Source of the DNA: Gemmatimonadales bacterium
Lineage (GTDB): Bacteria > Gemmatimonadota > Gemmatimonadetes > Longimicrobiales > Gaopeijiaceae
Reading direction: 5' to 3'
DNA: 64,000 bases
Assembly: GCA_007692665.1 (NCBI GenBank)
Contig: REBP01000134.1
Span: forward strand, 1-64,000
Positions 17,384-27,676 of the stretch are shown piece by piece. The position numbers and the translations under genes are program-made. Position 1 is the stretch's first letter, and each line of letters opens with the position of its first letter. Under the pieces are notes generated by a model, which was not told the DNA's origin, searched no databases, and saw only the letters and a list, made by a program, of their open reading frames with translations.

Positions 17384-18312
17384 TTCCGGGCCTCCCCTGC
17401 CTGCGGGAACCCGGCCGCCTTTCGGGCCAGGGCCTCGAGCAGCACCCTCCCCTCGGCGTCGAGGCCGGGGACCGTATCCAGGTGGCCGATGGCCCGGCCC
17501 AGGAGGCGTTCGCTCTGGGCGCGGGGTGCCCGCCCCCCGGGGCCCTTCCCGAGGCGGCCGTCCTCCTTCCAGTCCTCGGCATCGTCGGCAAGCTGGTAGG
17601 CCCAGCCAAGATCCCTGCCGAACCGGACCAGCGCCTCCCGCGTCTCCAGGTTGGCGGAAGCGCAACGTGCGCCCGCCTCGAGCGCGAAGGCCGAGAGCGC
17701 CGTGGTCTTCTTCCGGTGGAGACGTCGTGGGGCGCCCCCGCTCATGAAGGCGCCCGTCAGGTCCACCGCCTGCCCCCCGGACATGCCCGCGAGGCCGAAC
17801 GCCCCACCCCAGGCCGCAGCAAGCGCGCCTCCCTCTTCGGGCACGTTCCCCAGGAGCTCGGCGGCGCGCCCGAGGAGCGACAGCGCCACCAGGACCGCCC
17901 CGCCCGTCCCCACCTGGCGATGCGTCGAGGCCACGCCCCTCCGTTCGTCGGCGTCGTCCATGCAGGGGAGGTCGTCGAGAACCAGGGAGGCGGTGTGCGT
18001 GAGCTCGACCGCCACGGCCGCGGGAATCGCGGCCTCGAAGGTCCCCCCGGCGGCCCGCGCGGCGGCCAGCGTGAGGAGAGGGCGCCAACGGCTCCCCGGC
18101 GCACCCGTCACCCCAACCGCAGCCGCCAGCGCCTCTCCCACCACCGGGGTCAGCCCGGCGGGGGGGCGGACCGACGCCGCCAGGGCCGCCTCGAAGGTCG
18201 GGAGGACCTCGGCGGTGAAGCGGTGCAGGGGTCCGGGAACCGATGCGGGTGCCGGCACGCGGTGCACCGGAGTCCCCGAAGGGAGCGAGAGGGGGGACGT
18301 GTTTCCGTTCAT
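17374..18312 (-). CDS. crtE: Geranylgeranyl diphosphate synthase (stand-alone)
   Basis: 312 residues; ATG 18312 overlaps the bchP stop (ATGA). It is a trans-prenyltransferase with the bacterial extended first motif DDLPCMDD and second motif DDAED. Around them are SRWRPLLTLAA, GGQAVDL and KKTTALSAFA. It would supply GGPP for the bacteriochlorophyll tail (neighbours bchP and bchG) and for carotenoids. It is the second GGPP synthase in the window besides the one fused to phytoene synthase; its position in the bchG-bchP operon suggests the phytyl branch as its main customer, which is an inference. Confidence 0.88.
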   Translation of the reverse strand: MNGNTSPLSLPSGTPVHRVPAPASVPGPLHRFTAEVLPTFEAALAASVRPPAGLTPVVGEALAAAVGVTGAPGSRWRPLLTLAAARAAGGTFEAAIPAAVAVELTHTASLVLDDLPCMDDADERRGVASTHRQVGTGGAVLVALSLLGRAAELLGNVPEEGGALAAAWGGAFGLAGMSGGQAVDLTGAFMSGGAPRRLHRKKTTALSAFALEAGARCASANLETREALVRFGRDLGWAYQLADDAEDWKEDGRLGKGPGGRAPRAQSERLLGRAIGHLDTVPGLDAEGRVLLEALARKAAGFPQAGEARKWG

Positions 18313-19496
18313 GTCGATACCAGCCCCGTCAGGTGACCGATGTTCTTGAAGAAGATCCTTGCGTGGGCCAGGGGCCGGGCCTTGACCAGTTCCTTCTGCA
18401 TGTAGCCCTCGAAGGTGAGTTCCTGGACGTCCCGGTCCCGGCAGATGGCGACGAACCGCTCCCGGCGATTGTCCGTGGTGTACCAGAAGTCCTGCATGAT
18501 TCCGAGGACCCGGAAGACCATGCCGTGCGTCCGGAGGAACCGCTTGCGGGCCCTTGCCAGCGCCTTCGGGTTGCCGGTCTGGAGCATCTCGTGGACCGCC
18601 TGGGCGGCCACCCGACCCCCGGTCATGGCGTAGAAGATGCCTTCGCCCGACGAGGGGGCGACGACCCCGGCGGCGTCGCCGGCGAGGATCACGTCACGGC
18701 CGTTCTCCCACCGCTTGAGCGGCTTCAGGGGAATCGGGGCGCCCTCGCGCTTGATCGTCTCCAGGGTGTCGAGCCCGGTCTCCTTCCGGAGGTCCCTGAT
18801 CGCGCCGCGCATGTCGAAGCCTCGCTGCTCCGTGCCGGTCCCGATGCTCGTGGTGTCGCCGTGGGGGAAGACCCAGGAGTAGAAGTCCGGCGAGAAGCGT
18901 CCGTTGTAGTAGACATCGCAGCGCGCCGGCCCGAAGACCTCCGAGGCATCCTTCGGTGACTGGACGATCTCGTGGTAGGCGAACACGTAGCGGGCCTGCT
19001 CCGACCCGGGGATCGCCTGCCTGGCCACCTGGGAGAGGGCGCCGTCGGCACCGACCACGACCTTCGCCCGCACGCGCACCTCCCTGCCGGAGCGGGAGCC
19101 GCCCTCGTTGTAGCGAACCACCGGGGAGCCGGTCCCTGCCTCCTCGACGGCCACGAAGTTGCCCGCCACGCGCCGGGCGCCCCGGGACTCGGCCCGGGTC
19201 CGCAGCCACTCGTCGAAGGGACCCCGGTCCACCATGCCCACGAACCCGTCGCCCACCGGGATGTCCACGCTGCGCCCGGTGGGCGAAAGGATGCGTGCGG
19301 TGTCCACGCGGGCCACGAGCATTTCCTCCGGGACCTCGAACTCGTCGAGGAGCCGGGGGGGCACGGCACCGCCGCAGGGCTTCACTCGGCCCTTCCGGTC
19401 CAGGAGCAGCACCGAGTACCCGCGGGTCGCCAGGTCACACGCCGCCGTTGCCCCCGAGGGGCCTCCTCCCACCACGACCACGTCAAAGCTTTCCAT
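18309..19496 (-). CDS. bchP: Geranylgeranyl reductase (bacteriochlorophyll tail)
   Basis: 395 residues. Start at ATG 19496, sharing one base with the bciB stop (TGATG); upstream in-frame codons read back into bciB. FAD-binding GGGPSGATAA is at the N-terminus, followed by KPCGGAVP, VVGADGALS and the second flavin motif LAGDAAGVVAPSSGEGI. It reduces three double bonds of the geranylgeranyl tail to phytyl. It sits in the conserved order bchG-bch2-(bciB)-bchP found in many photosynthesis clusters. Confidence 0.93.
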   Translation of the reverse strand: MESFDVVVVGGGPSGATAACDLATRGYSVLLLDRKGRVKPCGGAVPPRLLDEFEVPEEMLVARVDTARILSPTGRSVDIPVGDGFVGMVDRGPFDEWLRTRAESRGARRVAGNFVAVEEAGTGSPVVRYNEGGSRSGREVRVRAKVVVGADGALSQVARQAIPGSEQARYVFAYHEIVQSPKDASEVFGPARCDVYYNGRFSPDFYSWVFPHGDTTSIGTGTEQRGFDMRGAIRDLRKETGLDTLETIKREGAPIPLKPLKRWENGRDVILAGDAAGVVAPSSGEGIFYAMTGGRVAAQAVHEMLQTGNPKALARARKRFLRTHGMVFRVLGIMQDFWYTTDNRRERFVAICRDRDVQELTFEGYMQKELVKARPLAHARIFFKNIGHLTGLVST

Positions 19497-20782
19497 CAGG
19501 GTATCTCCGAGGGTTCCGGGGTGAGGCCGTAGGGCTCCACCAGTTTCCATACGTGTGCGGGTACCATGCGTCTCATCCTCCGGGGACGTTCCCTGCGGAG
19601 GTGAAGCACGGTTTCGACGGCCTTCATTTCGACCCGGGCGCGGGCGAACTCGAGCCCCTTCGGCCCGACGCGCGGCATCAGGTACGCCATGACGGGGCGG
19701 AGCCAGGAAGGCGTGCGGCGCAGCGGAAGCCCGCCCGCGGCGCGCTCGACGTTGCCCAGGAAGCCCTTGACGGGACCATGACGCTTCCCCGAACTCCCCG
19801 GCTCGCTGCTGTCGAGTTCCGCGCCCAGGAGCTTCACCAGTTCCTCGCCCCGCTCATTCCGAATCACGAGCCACTGCGCTCCCTCGCCTCCCATGTAGCC
19901 CACCGTGAGGTCCGCCAGCGCGTTGGTGTAATCCACGCAGGTGCGGCAGGTGAGCGGGAAGAAGTCGCCGGGGAGCTGGGAGATGGGGAGCTTGAGGAAC
20001 GGGATCTCCCGGACCTCGCCCCCGGTGAACCTCAGTTCGACGTGATAGTCGGCGCGGAATTCGAGGTACTCGATGGTCTCGGGCGCATCGTCCAGGAGGG
20101 CCAGGAACTCGTGGAAGTTCTCCGTGGTCGTGTTGTCCGAGCAGGGCGTGCCGATGACATAGATCCGGTCGAAGCCGAGTTCGTCCTCGAGGGCGCGAAG
20201 GGCGTGGACCTGGCAGGGGATCCCGATGACCGCAATGCGGCGGAACCCCTGCTCGCGGGCGGGCTCGAGGAGGGAGAGGAGGGGCGCATACCCCATGCGC
20301 ATCCCGCGGCACGCGGCCATCCCTTCGGGCTCGGTGACCAGGACCGGCATGGGGCGCCACCTGTCGTCGGGGTGCGGGGCCACGGCCAGCACCGCATCCA
20401 CGGCACCTGTTTCCAGGAGCCGCTCCCCGATGCGCGTGGTGATGCCGGTCCACTGGGCCCCCTGGTCCGCCCGGGAGGGCACGAGGGACGCCCGCACCAT
20501 GCGGCGGTAGGGGCCGAAGAATCCCTCGTCTCCAACGGTCCGGTCCCTCGGCCGACCGTGCACCCGGGTCTCGAGTTCGTCGTAGCGCGGGTTGATGAAC
20601 TGGCAGGCCTTGCCGCAGCGCTCCGGCTCCGACGATCTCGAGATGCCGCAGTCGGTGCAGAGGTCCCGGGACCTGGCCGGGCCGGGCTCGGGGACCTTCA
20701 CCGATGGGTACCCGGCGAGGATCGGGAGTTCGATCCGGCGCGGGCTCGGGGCCGTCACGGCCGACGTCATGCCCGGTGTCAT
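19496..20782 (-). CDS. bciB: Ferredoxin-dependent 8-vinyl (divinyl chlorophyllide) reductase BciB
   Basis: 428 residues from ATG 20782, overlapping the upstream MFS gene as ATGA. The protein belongs to the F420-hydrogenase beta subunit/FrhB family. It has an N-terminal Cys cluster (LCTDCGISR with CGKACQFINPRY), a flavin-binding middle with VIGIPCQVHALR and GTPCSDNTT, and a second Cys region FPLTCRTCVDYTNALADLTVGYMG. BciB reduces the C8 vinyl group of divinyl chlorophyllide, replacing BciA or the COR side activity. Its place between bch2 and bchP supports this role over F420 metabolism. Confidence 0.88.
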   Translation of the reverse strand: MTPGMTSAVTAPSPRRIELPILAGYPSVKVPEPGPARSRDLCTDCGISRSSEPERCGKACQFINPRYDELETRVHGRPRDRTVGDEGFFGPYRRMVRASLVPSRADQGAQWTGITTRIGERLLETGAVDAVLAVAPHPDDRWRPMPVLVTEPEGMAACRGMRMGYAPLLSLLEPAREQGFRRIAVIGIPCQVHALRALEDELGFDRIYVIGTPCSDNTTTENFHEFLALLDDAPETIEYLEFRADYHVELRFTGGEVREIPFLKLPISQLPGDFFPLTCRTCVDYTNALADLTVGYMGGEGAQWLVIRNERGEELVKLLGAELDSSEPGSSGKRHGPVKGFLGNVERAAGGLPLRRTPSWLRPVMAYLMPRVGPKGLEFARARVEMKAVETVLHLRRERPRRMRRMVPAHVWKLVEPYGLTPEPSEIP

Positions 20783-22116
20783 GCGGGCTCCGAGAGGGCG
20801 ATGCCCCGGCGGATGGGGGCGATGCCGCGGGTGCGGCTCGTACCCTGGACGCTCAGCACGATGCCGGCTGCCGCAACGAAGAGCACGGCCTCGAGGAGGA
20901 AGACCAGCACGTAGCCGGCCGAGGGCGAGCCGAGGAAGGCCCTCGCGAGATCCGAGAGCGCGGCCCCCATGAACCCTCCGGTCCCGTACGCCAGCGCCTG
21001 CGCCCCGCCCCAGAACCCCATGCGGAGCCCGGCCCCTCCGGCCTTCCCCCGGACCGTGAGGCCCATCATGGCGCCGATGGCCGCCACCGCGAAGACGCCG
21101 TTGGCCACCCCGAGGGAGAAGACCGAGATCTTCATGCCGCCCACCGACCCGAGGGAGGGCATGAAGGCCAGTGCCAGCAGGGCCACGGCGGACCCGATGC
21201 AGCCGGCGGCGGCCCACCGGGGGAGGGTCCCGAACCGGGACGCCCCGACGGCGCCGATGAGCATGCCGAGGAGGGCGCCTCCGTGCTGCATCCCGGCCAC
21301 CCGGGTGGACTCGCCGGGGGTCATGCCGAAGACCTCGCCGGCAAAGGGCTCGAGGATGATCTCCTGCGCCGAGTACGCCAGCATCGACACGAAGACGAAA
21401 ATGGCGAAGCGCCGGGACTGGGGGTCCTCCCACATGGCCCGGAAGGTGTCGCCGAAGGAGGCCGTGCGACCGTCCGGCGTCGAGGTCCCGCGAAAGGCGT
21501 TCACGACGATGCCGTCGGTGCGCCCCCAGACGGCGACCAGGGTCGCGAGGAGCGCGATGCCGCAGACCCCGCCGGTGACCGCCAGCAGCCGGGCCGGCGA
21601 GAAGGGGTCCAGCAGGGTGCCGGCGACCCCCGCCGTCACGATCATGCCGGCGATCATCAGGATCCAGAAGAGCGCGGCGGCACCGGCCATGCGCTTCTCC
21701 TCGACCCGCTCGGCCAGGTAGGCCAGGAGCGGGGTGGATGCGGCGCTGATGCCGACACCCAGCCCGATGAAGGAGAGAACGCCCAGGGCCAGCCCCCAGC
21801 CGGTGTGCGTGCCGAGGAGCACGGTGGCGCCCGCCGCCGCGAATCCCGAGAGCGCCACCACCGTCATCCCCCCCACGATCCAGCTGATCCGCTTGCCCCC
21901 GGCATCGGAGAGGAACCCCATCCGGGGCCGGAGGAGCTGCACCGCGAAGTGCAGGGCCACGAGCGCCCCGGGGATCGACGCGGCGAGCCCCAGTTCCACC
22001 ACCATGACCCGGTTCAGCGTCGAGGTCATGATCACCATGACGGACCCGATGGCCACCTGCACGAGGGCGAGGCGGGCGATGCCGAGCCAGGTGAGGGGGG
22101 TGGCGCGGGCCGTCAT
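20779..22116 (-). CDS. bch2: BCD-family MFS protein (PucC-like) between bchG and bchP
   Basis: 445 residues with about twelve hydrophobic helices. Signature stretches STLNRVMVVELGLAASIPG, RPRMGFLSDAGGKR, ILEPFAGEVFGM and GVANGVFAVAAIGAMMGLT mark the PucC/LhaA/Bch2 group of the major facilitator superfamily. Members are thought to deliver bacteriochlorophyll or help assemble light-harvesting complexes in the membrane. It lies 3 bases after bchG and overlaps bciB. A paralogue, lhaA, is at 34819. Confidence 0.88.
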   Translation of the reverse strand: MTARATPLTWLGIARLALVQVAIGSVMVIMTSTLNRVMVVELGLAASIPGALVALHFAVQLLRPRMGFLSDAGGKRISWIVGGMTVVALSGFAAAGATVLLGTHTGWGLALGVLSFIGLGVGISAASTPLLAYLAERVEEKRMAGAAALFWILMIAGMIVTAGVAGTLLDPFSPARLLAVTGGVCGIALLATLVAVWGRTDGIVVNAFRGTSTPDGRTASFGDTFRAMWEDPQSRRFAIFVFVSMLAYSAQEIILEPFAGEVFGMTPGESTRVAGMQHGGALLGMLIGAVGASRFGTLPRWAAAGCIGSAVALLALAFMPSLGSVGGMKISVFSLGVANGVFAVAAIGAMMGLTVRGKAGGAGLRMGFWGGAQALAYGTGGFMGAALSDLARAFLGSPSAGYVLVFLLEAVLFVAAAGIVLSVQGTSRTRGIAPIRRGIALSEPA

Positions 22117-22119
22117 GGG

Positions 22120-23043
22120 TCAGCTCCCCATCCCGCGGAGGGCGAAGGCGGCGAACATCATCCCCGCCACGAAGAGCGGCACGCCGAACCCCGAATACCA
22201 GAGGGCCCGCTCCCGGGGCGCCTGCAGGAACCGATGGAGCATGGGGATCTGGATCAGCAGCAGGACCCCGATCCCCAGCACGTGCACCGGCCGACCCCAG
22301 GGGGCCATGAGGAGCAGGACCGCGACCTGCGCGGCCACCATGACGCCGGCCGCGACCCAGGCGGCCCGCTCCGGTCCGAGCGCCGCCGGCAGCGAGCGGA
22401 TGCCCATGCGCCGGTCCCCCTCGATGGCCTTGAAGTCGTTCAGGGTCATGATCCCGTGGGTGCCGAGGGAATAGAGGAGGGCCACGACGAGGATGGGCGT
22501 GCCCGGGAGCTGTCCGCCCAGCAGGACTGCCGCGCCGGTGACCCAGGCGAGTCCCTCGTAGGAGACGCCCACGGCGAGGTTGCCGATCCATCCGTTCTGC
22601 TTGAACCGGAAGGGAGGCGCCGAGTATCCCCAGGCAAGGAGCAGCGCCAGGAGCGTCGCGACGAAACCCCACGTGCCGAGGAACCAGCCGGCCGCAGCCG
22701 ACACGCCGGTCCAGGCGACGGCAAGCCCCAGCCCCCAGCGCCCGGGAATGCGTCCCGAGGGAATCGGTCGGTTCGGTTCGTTGATCGCATCTACCTCTCG
22801 GTCGTACCAGTCATTCACGGCCTGGCTCGTCGCGCATACCAGCGGCCCGGCCACGAGGACCCCGAGGAGCGCGATGGGCCAGCGCTCGGACGGAGCCACA
22901 CCCGAGGACACCGCGCCGCACAGGAACGCCCACATGGGCGGGAACCAGGTGACGGGCTTGAACAGCTCCAGCACCGCTCCCGGCTGGGGGAGAGTGCGCG
23001 CCTCGGCGGGCTGCTCTGAGTGTAATGTTTGATGGACAGGCAT
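22120..23043 (-). CDS. bchG: Bacteriochlorophyll synthase (UbiA-type prenyltransferase)
   Basis: About 307 residues from ATG 23043. Strong family matches are FKPVTWFPPMWAFLCG, the Asp-rich site NDWYDREVDAINEPNRPIPS and the second site NDFKAIEGDRRMG, within eight to nine membrane helices. It esterifies bacteriochlorophyllide with geranylgeranyl diphosphate. The start is uncertain: ATG 23043 lies between two PpsR-like operators, one of which falls inside codons 2-8. ATG 23088 or GTG 22974 are alternatives; similarity to other BchG N-termini (a P-x-P just before the ELxKP motif) argues against 22974. Confidence 0.93.
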   Translation of the reverse strand: MPVHQTLHSEQPAEARTLPQPGAVLELFKPVTWFPPMWAFLCGAVSSGVAPSERWPIALLGVLVAGPLVCATSQAVNDWYDREVDAINEPNRPIPSGRIPGRWGLGLAVAWTGVSAAAGWFLGTWGFVATLLALLLAWGYSAPPFRFKQNGWIGNLAVGVSYEGLAWVTGAAVLLGGQLPGTPILVVALLYSLGTHGIMTLNDFKAIEGDRRMGIRSLPAALGPERAAWVAAGVMVAAQVAVLLLMAPWGRPVHVLGIGVLLLIQIPMLHRFLQAPRERALWYSGFGVPLFVAGMMFAAFALRGMGS

Positions 23044-23064
23044 GTTCGTCAAGAAAAATGGACA
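23021..23064. promoter_or_regulatory. Pair of PpsR-type operators at the bchG start
   Basis: Plus strand 23021-23038 reads TGTAATGTTTGATGGACA (TGT-N12-ACA). Minus strand 23064-23047 reads TGTCCATTTTTCTTGACG. Centres are 26 bp apart with an 8-bp gap, the same geometry as upstream of bchC. The minus-strand site contains a TTGACG -35-like box, though no good -10 follows (AACATT at 17 bases). The bchG ATG falls between the two sites. Confidence 0.7.
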
Positions 23065-23154
23065 GTCGTGGCAAAAAAAGAGCTCCATGGTCCGCCGCGG
23101 AGCGGCACGGCGGTGGCGCCGTTCAACCCTTCATGACCCGGACTGGCCATCGGA

Positions 23155-24570
23155 TCACCCGTCGCCGCCGTCGACGTCGTAGCGCCGAAGCTTCGTGTAG
23201 AGGGACTGGCGACTGACCCCCAGGATCTCGGCAGCGGCGGTGCGGTTGCCGTCGGTGAGCTTGAGGGCCGACTCGATGAAATGCGCCTCGACGATCCCCA
23301 CCGTGTTCTGCACGAGCTGCTTCAGCGAGACCTTCCCGACCTGGTCGGTGAGCTGCTCCACCGCGCGGGAGAGGTCCCGGTGGGCGGTGAGGGCACCCTC
23401 GCTCCAGATCCTCCGGCTCACGTTCCGGATCGTGATCCCGATGCAGGGGGGCTCGGCTCCGTCGATGGGAGTGGCGGAGAGCTCCACCTCGGATTCGAGG
23501 TCCAGGGCAGAGTGCAGCGTGGTGGGAAACAGCCGGACTTCACCGAACTTCTCGAGGTTGGTCAGAAGCACGGTCATGTCGGCGCCGGGTCGGCCGAGCC
23601 ATCGTCCGAGGCTGTGTCCGGTGAGTTCCTCCTCGGCGGGGATCTGGACCAGCATGCGGAACGCGCGGTTGGCCATGAGAACGCGGGCGTCCCGATCCGT
23701 CACCACGAAGGGATCCGGACCGTGCTCCAGGAGCCGGGCCGGATTGAGCCCACCGGGCGACGGCGAGGGGCCGGCGGGCCCACTGCGGGCTTCCTGCAGG
23801 TGCACGAGGAGGATCCCGTCCCGCTCCTCCTGCACGACGGCGGCGTCCAGGCGCCAACCCTCGCCACTCCCGAGCTCCAGCGTCACCGTTTCGGCCCGGC
23901 CCCGGTCGCGAACGCCCTCGAGGTGGCGGCGGATCTCGTCACGGGAGCGATCCGCGAAGGTCAGGTCCTCCGGGAAGATGCGGCCGGTGAGCTTCCGCGG
24001 CGGAAGCCCGAAGGCCTGGCCCGCTGCCCGGTTCGCATCCAGGATCCGGCGCGAGGGCGCCTCGAGGACCAGGAGGGCCTCCGAAGACCGCTGGAAGAGG
24101 AGGCGGTAGCGGGTCTCCATCTGGCGGAGCCTCCAGTAGTCGCGTTCCAGCGCCTGCTGGGCTTCGACCAGTCGTCTCTGGAGGTCCGAGAGGGACTGGA
24201 GATTCCGGCCCATGACCAGGAATCCCTCGTCCTCGTCGATGAGGACCCCGGTGTAGCCGATGGGAAGATCGATCCCCCCGGGGAGGGTCTGGTTGACCTG
24301 CCGCGTCCGGGAGATCCCGTTGGCGCGGGCATCCTCCAGGAGCTGGCCGACCTTGGACCGGGTGTCGGGAAGGACGGTCTCGGCCCAGATCCTGCCGATC
24401 CACTCCCGGAGGTTCTCCTCGATGACGGCGGGATCCCGGTACACCTCGAGGACGCGCCCCACCGCATCCAGGTGGAGCACCACGTCGGCAGACGCCCGAA
24501 CCACCCGCTCGAGGACCGGCCCAGCCTTCCCCAGCATGGGCACCGTCGAATTCCGAAAGATGGCGGTCAC
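23155..24570 (-). CDS. ppsR: PpsR/CrtJ-family transcriptional regulator of photosynthesis genes
   Basis: 471 residues, the normal length. Domain order is an N-terminal PAS-like domain (about 20-130), a long Q-linker helix (QRRLVEAQQALERDYWRL), two PAS domains (about 150-260 and 285-385) and a C-terminal Fis-type helix-turn-helix (about 430-465, NRTAAAEILGVSRQSLYTKL). The family represses bch, crt and puf genes by binding TGT-N12-ACA sites, several of which occur in this window. The Cys normally found just before the recognition helix is Phe431, and only one Cys (C376) exists in the whole chain. ppaA lies 78 bases upstream and bchG downstream. Confidence 0.93.
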   Translation of the reverse strand: MTAIFRNSTVPMLGKAGPVLERVVRASADVVLHLDAVGRVLEVYRDPAVIEENLREWIGRIWAETVLPDTRSKVGQLLEDARANGISRTRQVNQTLPGGIDLPIGYTGVLIDEDEGFLVMGRNLQSLSDLQRRLVEAQQALERDYWRLRQMETRYRLLFQRSSEALLVLEAPSRRILDANRAAGQAFGLPPRKLTGRIFPEDLTFADRSRDEIRRHLEGVRDRGRAETVTLELGSGEGWRLDAAVVQEERDGILLVHLQEARSGPAGPSPSPGGLNPARLLEHGPDPFVVTDRDARVLMANRAFRMLVQIPAEEELTGHSLGRWLGRPGADMTVLLTNLEKFGEVRLFPTTLHSALDLESEVELSATPIDGAEPPCIGITIRNVSRRIWSEGALTAHRDLSRAVEQLTDQVGKVSLKQLVQNTVGIVEAHFIESALKLTDGNRTAAAEILGVSRQSLYTKLRRYDVDGGDG

Positions 24571-24648
24571 ATTGAACCTGGCCCGGTAGGGGGGGACTCC
24601 AGCCTTTGCCGCGCCCCCTGCAACGTGCAGGGCGCCGAGCCGGAGTCC

Positions 24649-25449
24649 TCAGAGAAAGGCACGTGCAACCAGAGGTGCGAGACGAGCATCAACCGAGGCG
24701 GCATCGGCCCCCACGGCATCCACCAGGTCCGGCTGCGAGAGGAGTGCAGGGCCCCCGAGGAGCACGCCCACTTCGGGGTTCCGGGAGCGGCGACGGATGC
24801 GCCGGATCTCGTCCCTGAGCTGGGCGGCGCCATCGACAAGGGAGATGGACAGCCCCACCACGTGCACGAAACGAGTCGAAACCAGCTCCGGGACCGGAGC
24901 CGATTCGAAGGGGGCGCCGAAGCAGACGGACCACGAGGAGGCCTGGAAGAACTCGGCCACCATCAGCATGCCCAGCGTGTGGGTCTGCCCCGAGGGCGAC
25001 GCCAGCAGCACCACGGGCCGACCCCCTTCCGACATGGGCTCCTCGGAAGGAATCTGGCTTCCCAGCTCCCGCACGATGCGCTGAAGCCTCCCGGTCACCA
25101 GCGTCACGTCGACGAAATCGCACCTGTCCTCCTCCCAGTCCACCCCGATTTCCCGAGCCGCCGGCGCGGCCAGCTCCACCAGGAACCGGTCCGCACTGAT
25201 CCCGCGCCGAATCGCGCGGGAGACAAAGGCGTCGAGCGCCGTTTCGTCGAACCCCCGAAGCACCGTGACGAACTTCCTGATCTCGACCCGGTCCAGTTCG
25301 AGGCTGAGCTTCGAGACGGTCCCCTTCGGATTGGATTCGGACTCAAAACGTGCAGAAGGTAGTCTATGCACGTTTGGCTGGTCCGGCAACGGGGCGAAAT
25401 GACCCTCCGCTCCGCCGTCCGCGCTGGCTTCGTGCCCTTTCATCGTCAT
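24649..25449 (-). CDS. ppaA: PpaA/AerR-family cobalamin-binding antirepressor
   Basis: About 266 residues from ATG 25449 (ATG 25443 also possible; no strong ribosome site). The N-terminal about 50 residues are poorly conserved. A helical cap with DWEEDRCDFVDVTLVTGRLQ is followed by a Rossmann B12-type domain with SPSGQTHTLGM, whose H157 matches the cobalamin-contacting His of PpaA/AerR. Members bind PpsR/CrtJ and modulate repression depending on light or B12. Gene order ppaA-ppsR, divergent from bchF, is the classical arrangement. The promoter is the TTGACG-N17-TATTGA pair at 25548-25520 on the minus strand. Confidence 0.88.
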   Translation of the reverse strand: MTMKGHEASADGGAEGHFAPLPDQPNVHRLPSARFESESNPKGTVSKLSLELDRVEIRKFVTVLRGFDETALDAFVSRAIRRGISADRFLVELAAPAAREIGVDWEEDRCDFVDVTLVTGRLQRIVRELGSQIPSEEPMSEGGRPVVLLASPSGQTHTLGMLMVAEFFQASSWSVCFGAPFESAPVPELVSTRFVHVVGLSISLVDGAAQLRDEIRRIRRRSRNPEVGVLLGGPALLSQPDLVDAVGADAASVDARLAPLVARAFL

Positions 25450-25519
25450 TCCCGTGGGGGAGAGAGAGGGGAGGCCGGAGCCGCAGGCGCGCCGGTCCGG
25501 GGCTTCCCATTTCCCCCCT

Positions 25520-25548
25520 TCAATAATGTCCGGATTGCTTGACGTCAA
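25520..25548 (-). promoter_or_regulatory. Promoter of ppaA-ppsR
   Basis: On the minus strand TTGACG (25548-25543) and TATTGA (25525-25520) are 17 bases apart. The -35 is half of the palindrome TTGACGTCAA (25539-25548). The predicted transcript start is about 64 bases before ppaA. Both PpsR-like sites overlap this element. Confidence 0.65.
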
Positions 25549-25560
25549 TATTTCTTGACA
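25527..25560. promoter_or_regulatory. Two overlapping PpsR-type operators between ppaA and bchF
   Basis: Plus strand 25527-25544 reads TGTCCGGATTGCTTGACG. Minus strand 25560-25543 reads TGTCAAGAAATATTGACG. They share two bases and face each other. Each has TGTC-N10-GACG, one base from the textbook TGTC-N10-GACA. Together they cover the -35 boxes of both divergent promoters. Confidence 0.72.
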
Positions 25561-25584
25561 CGACGATTCCACCCGCCCTATACT
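25555..25584 (+). promoter_or_regulatory. Promoter of the bchF-acsF operon
   Basis: A consensus TTGACA -35 (25555-25560) and TATACT -10 (25579-25584) are 18 bases apart, starting about 57 bases ahead of the bchF ATG. The -35 lies inside the second PpsR-like operator, so repressor binding should exclude polymerase. Confidence 0.75.
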
Positions 25585-25586
25585 GA

Positions 25587-27674
<2,088 letters not shown>

Positions 27675-27676
27675 CC

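Noticed and set aside
22974-22976. GTG as the bchG start downstream of both operators
   Set aside because: The ribosome box would be only 2 bases away, and the residues just before it still match the conserved P-x-P segment of other BchG proteins.
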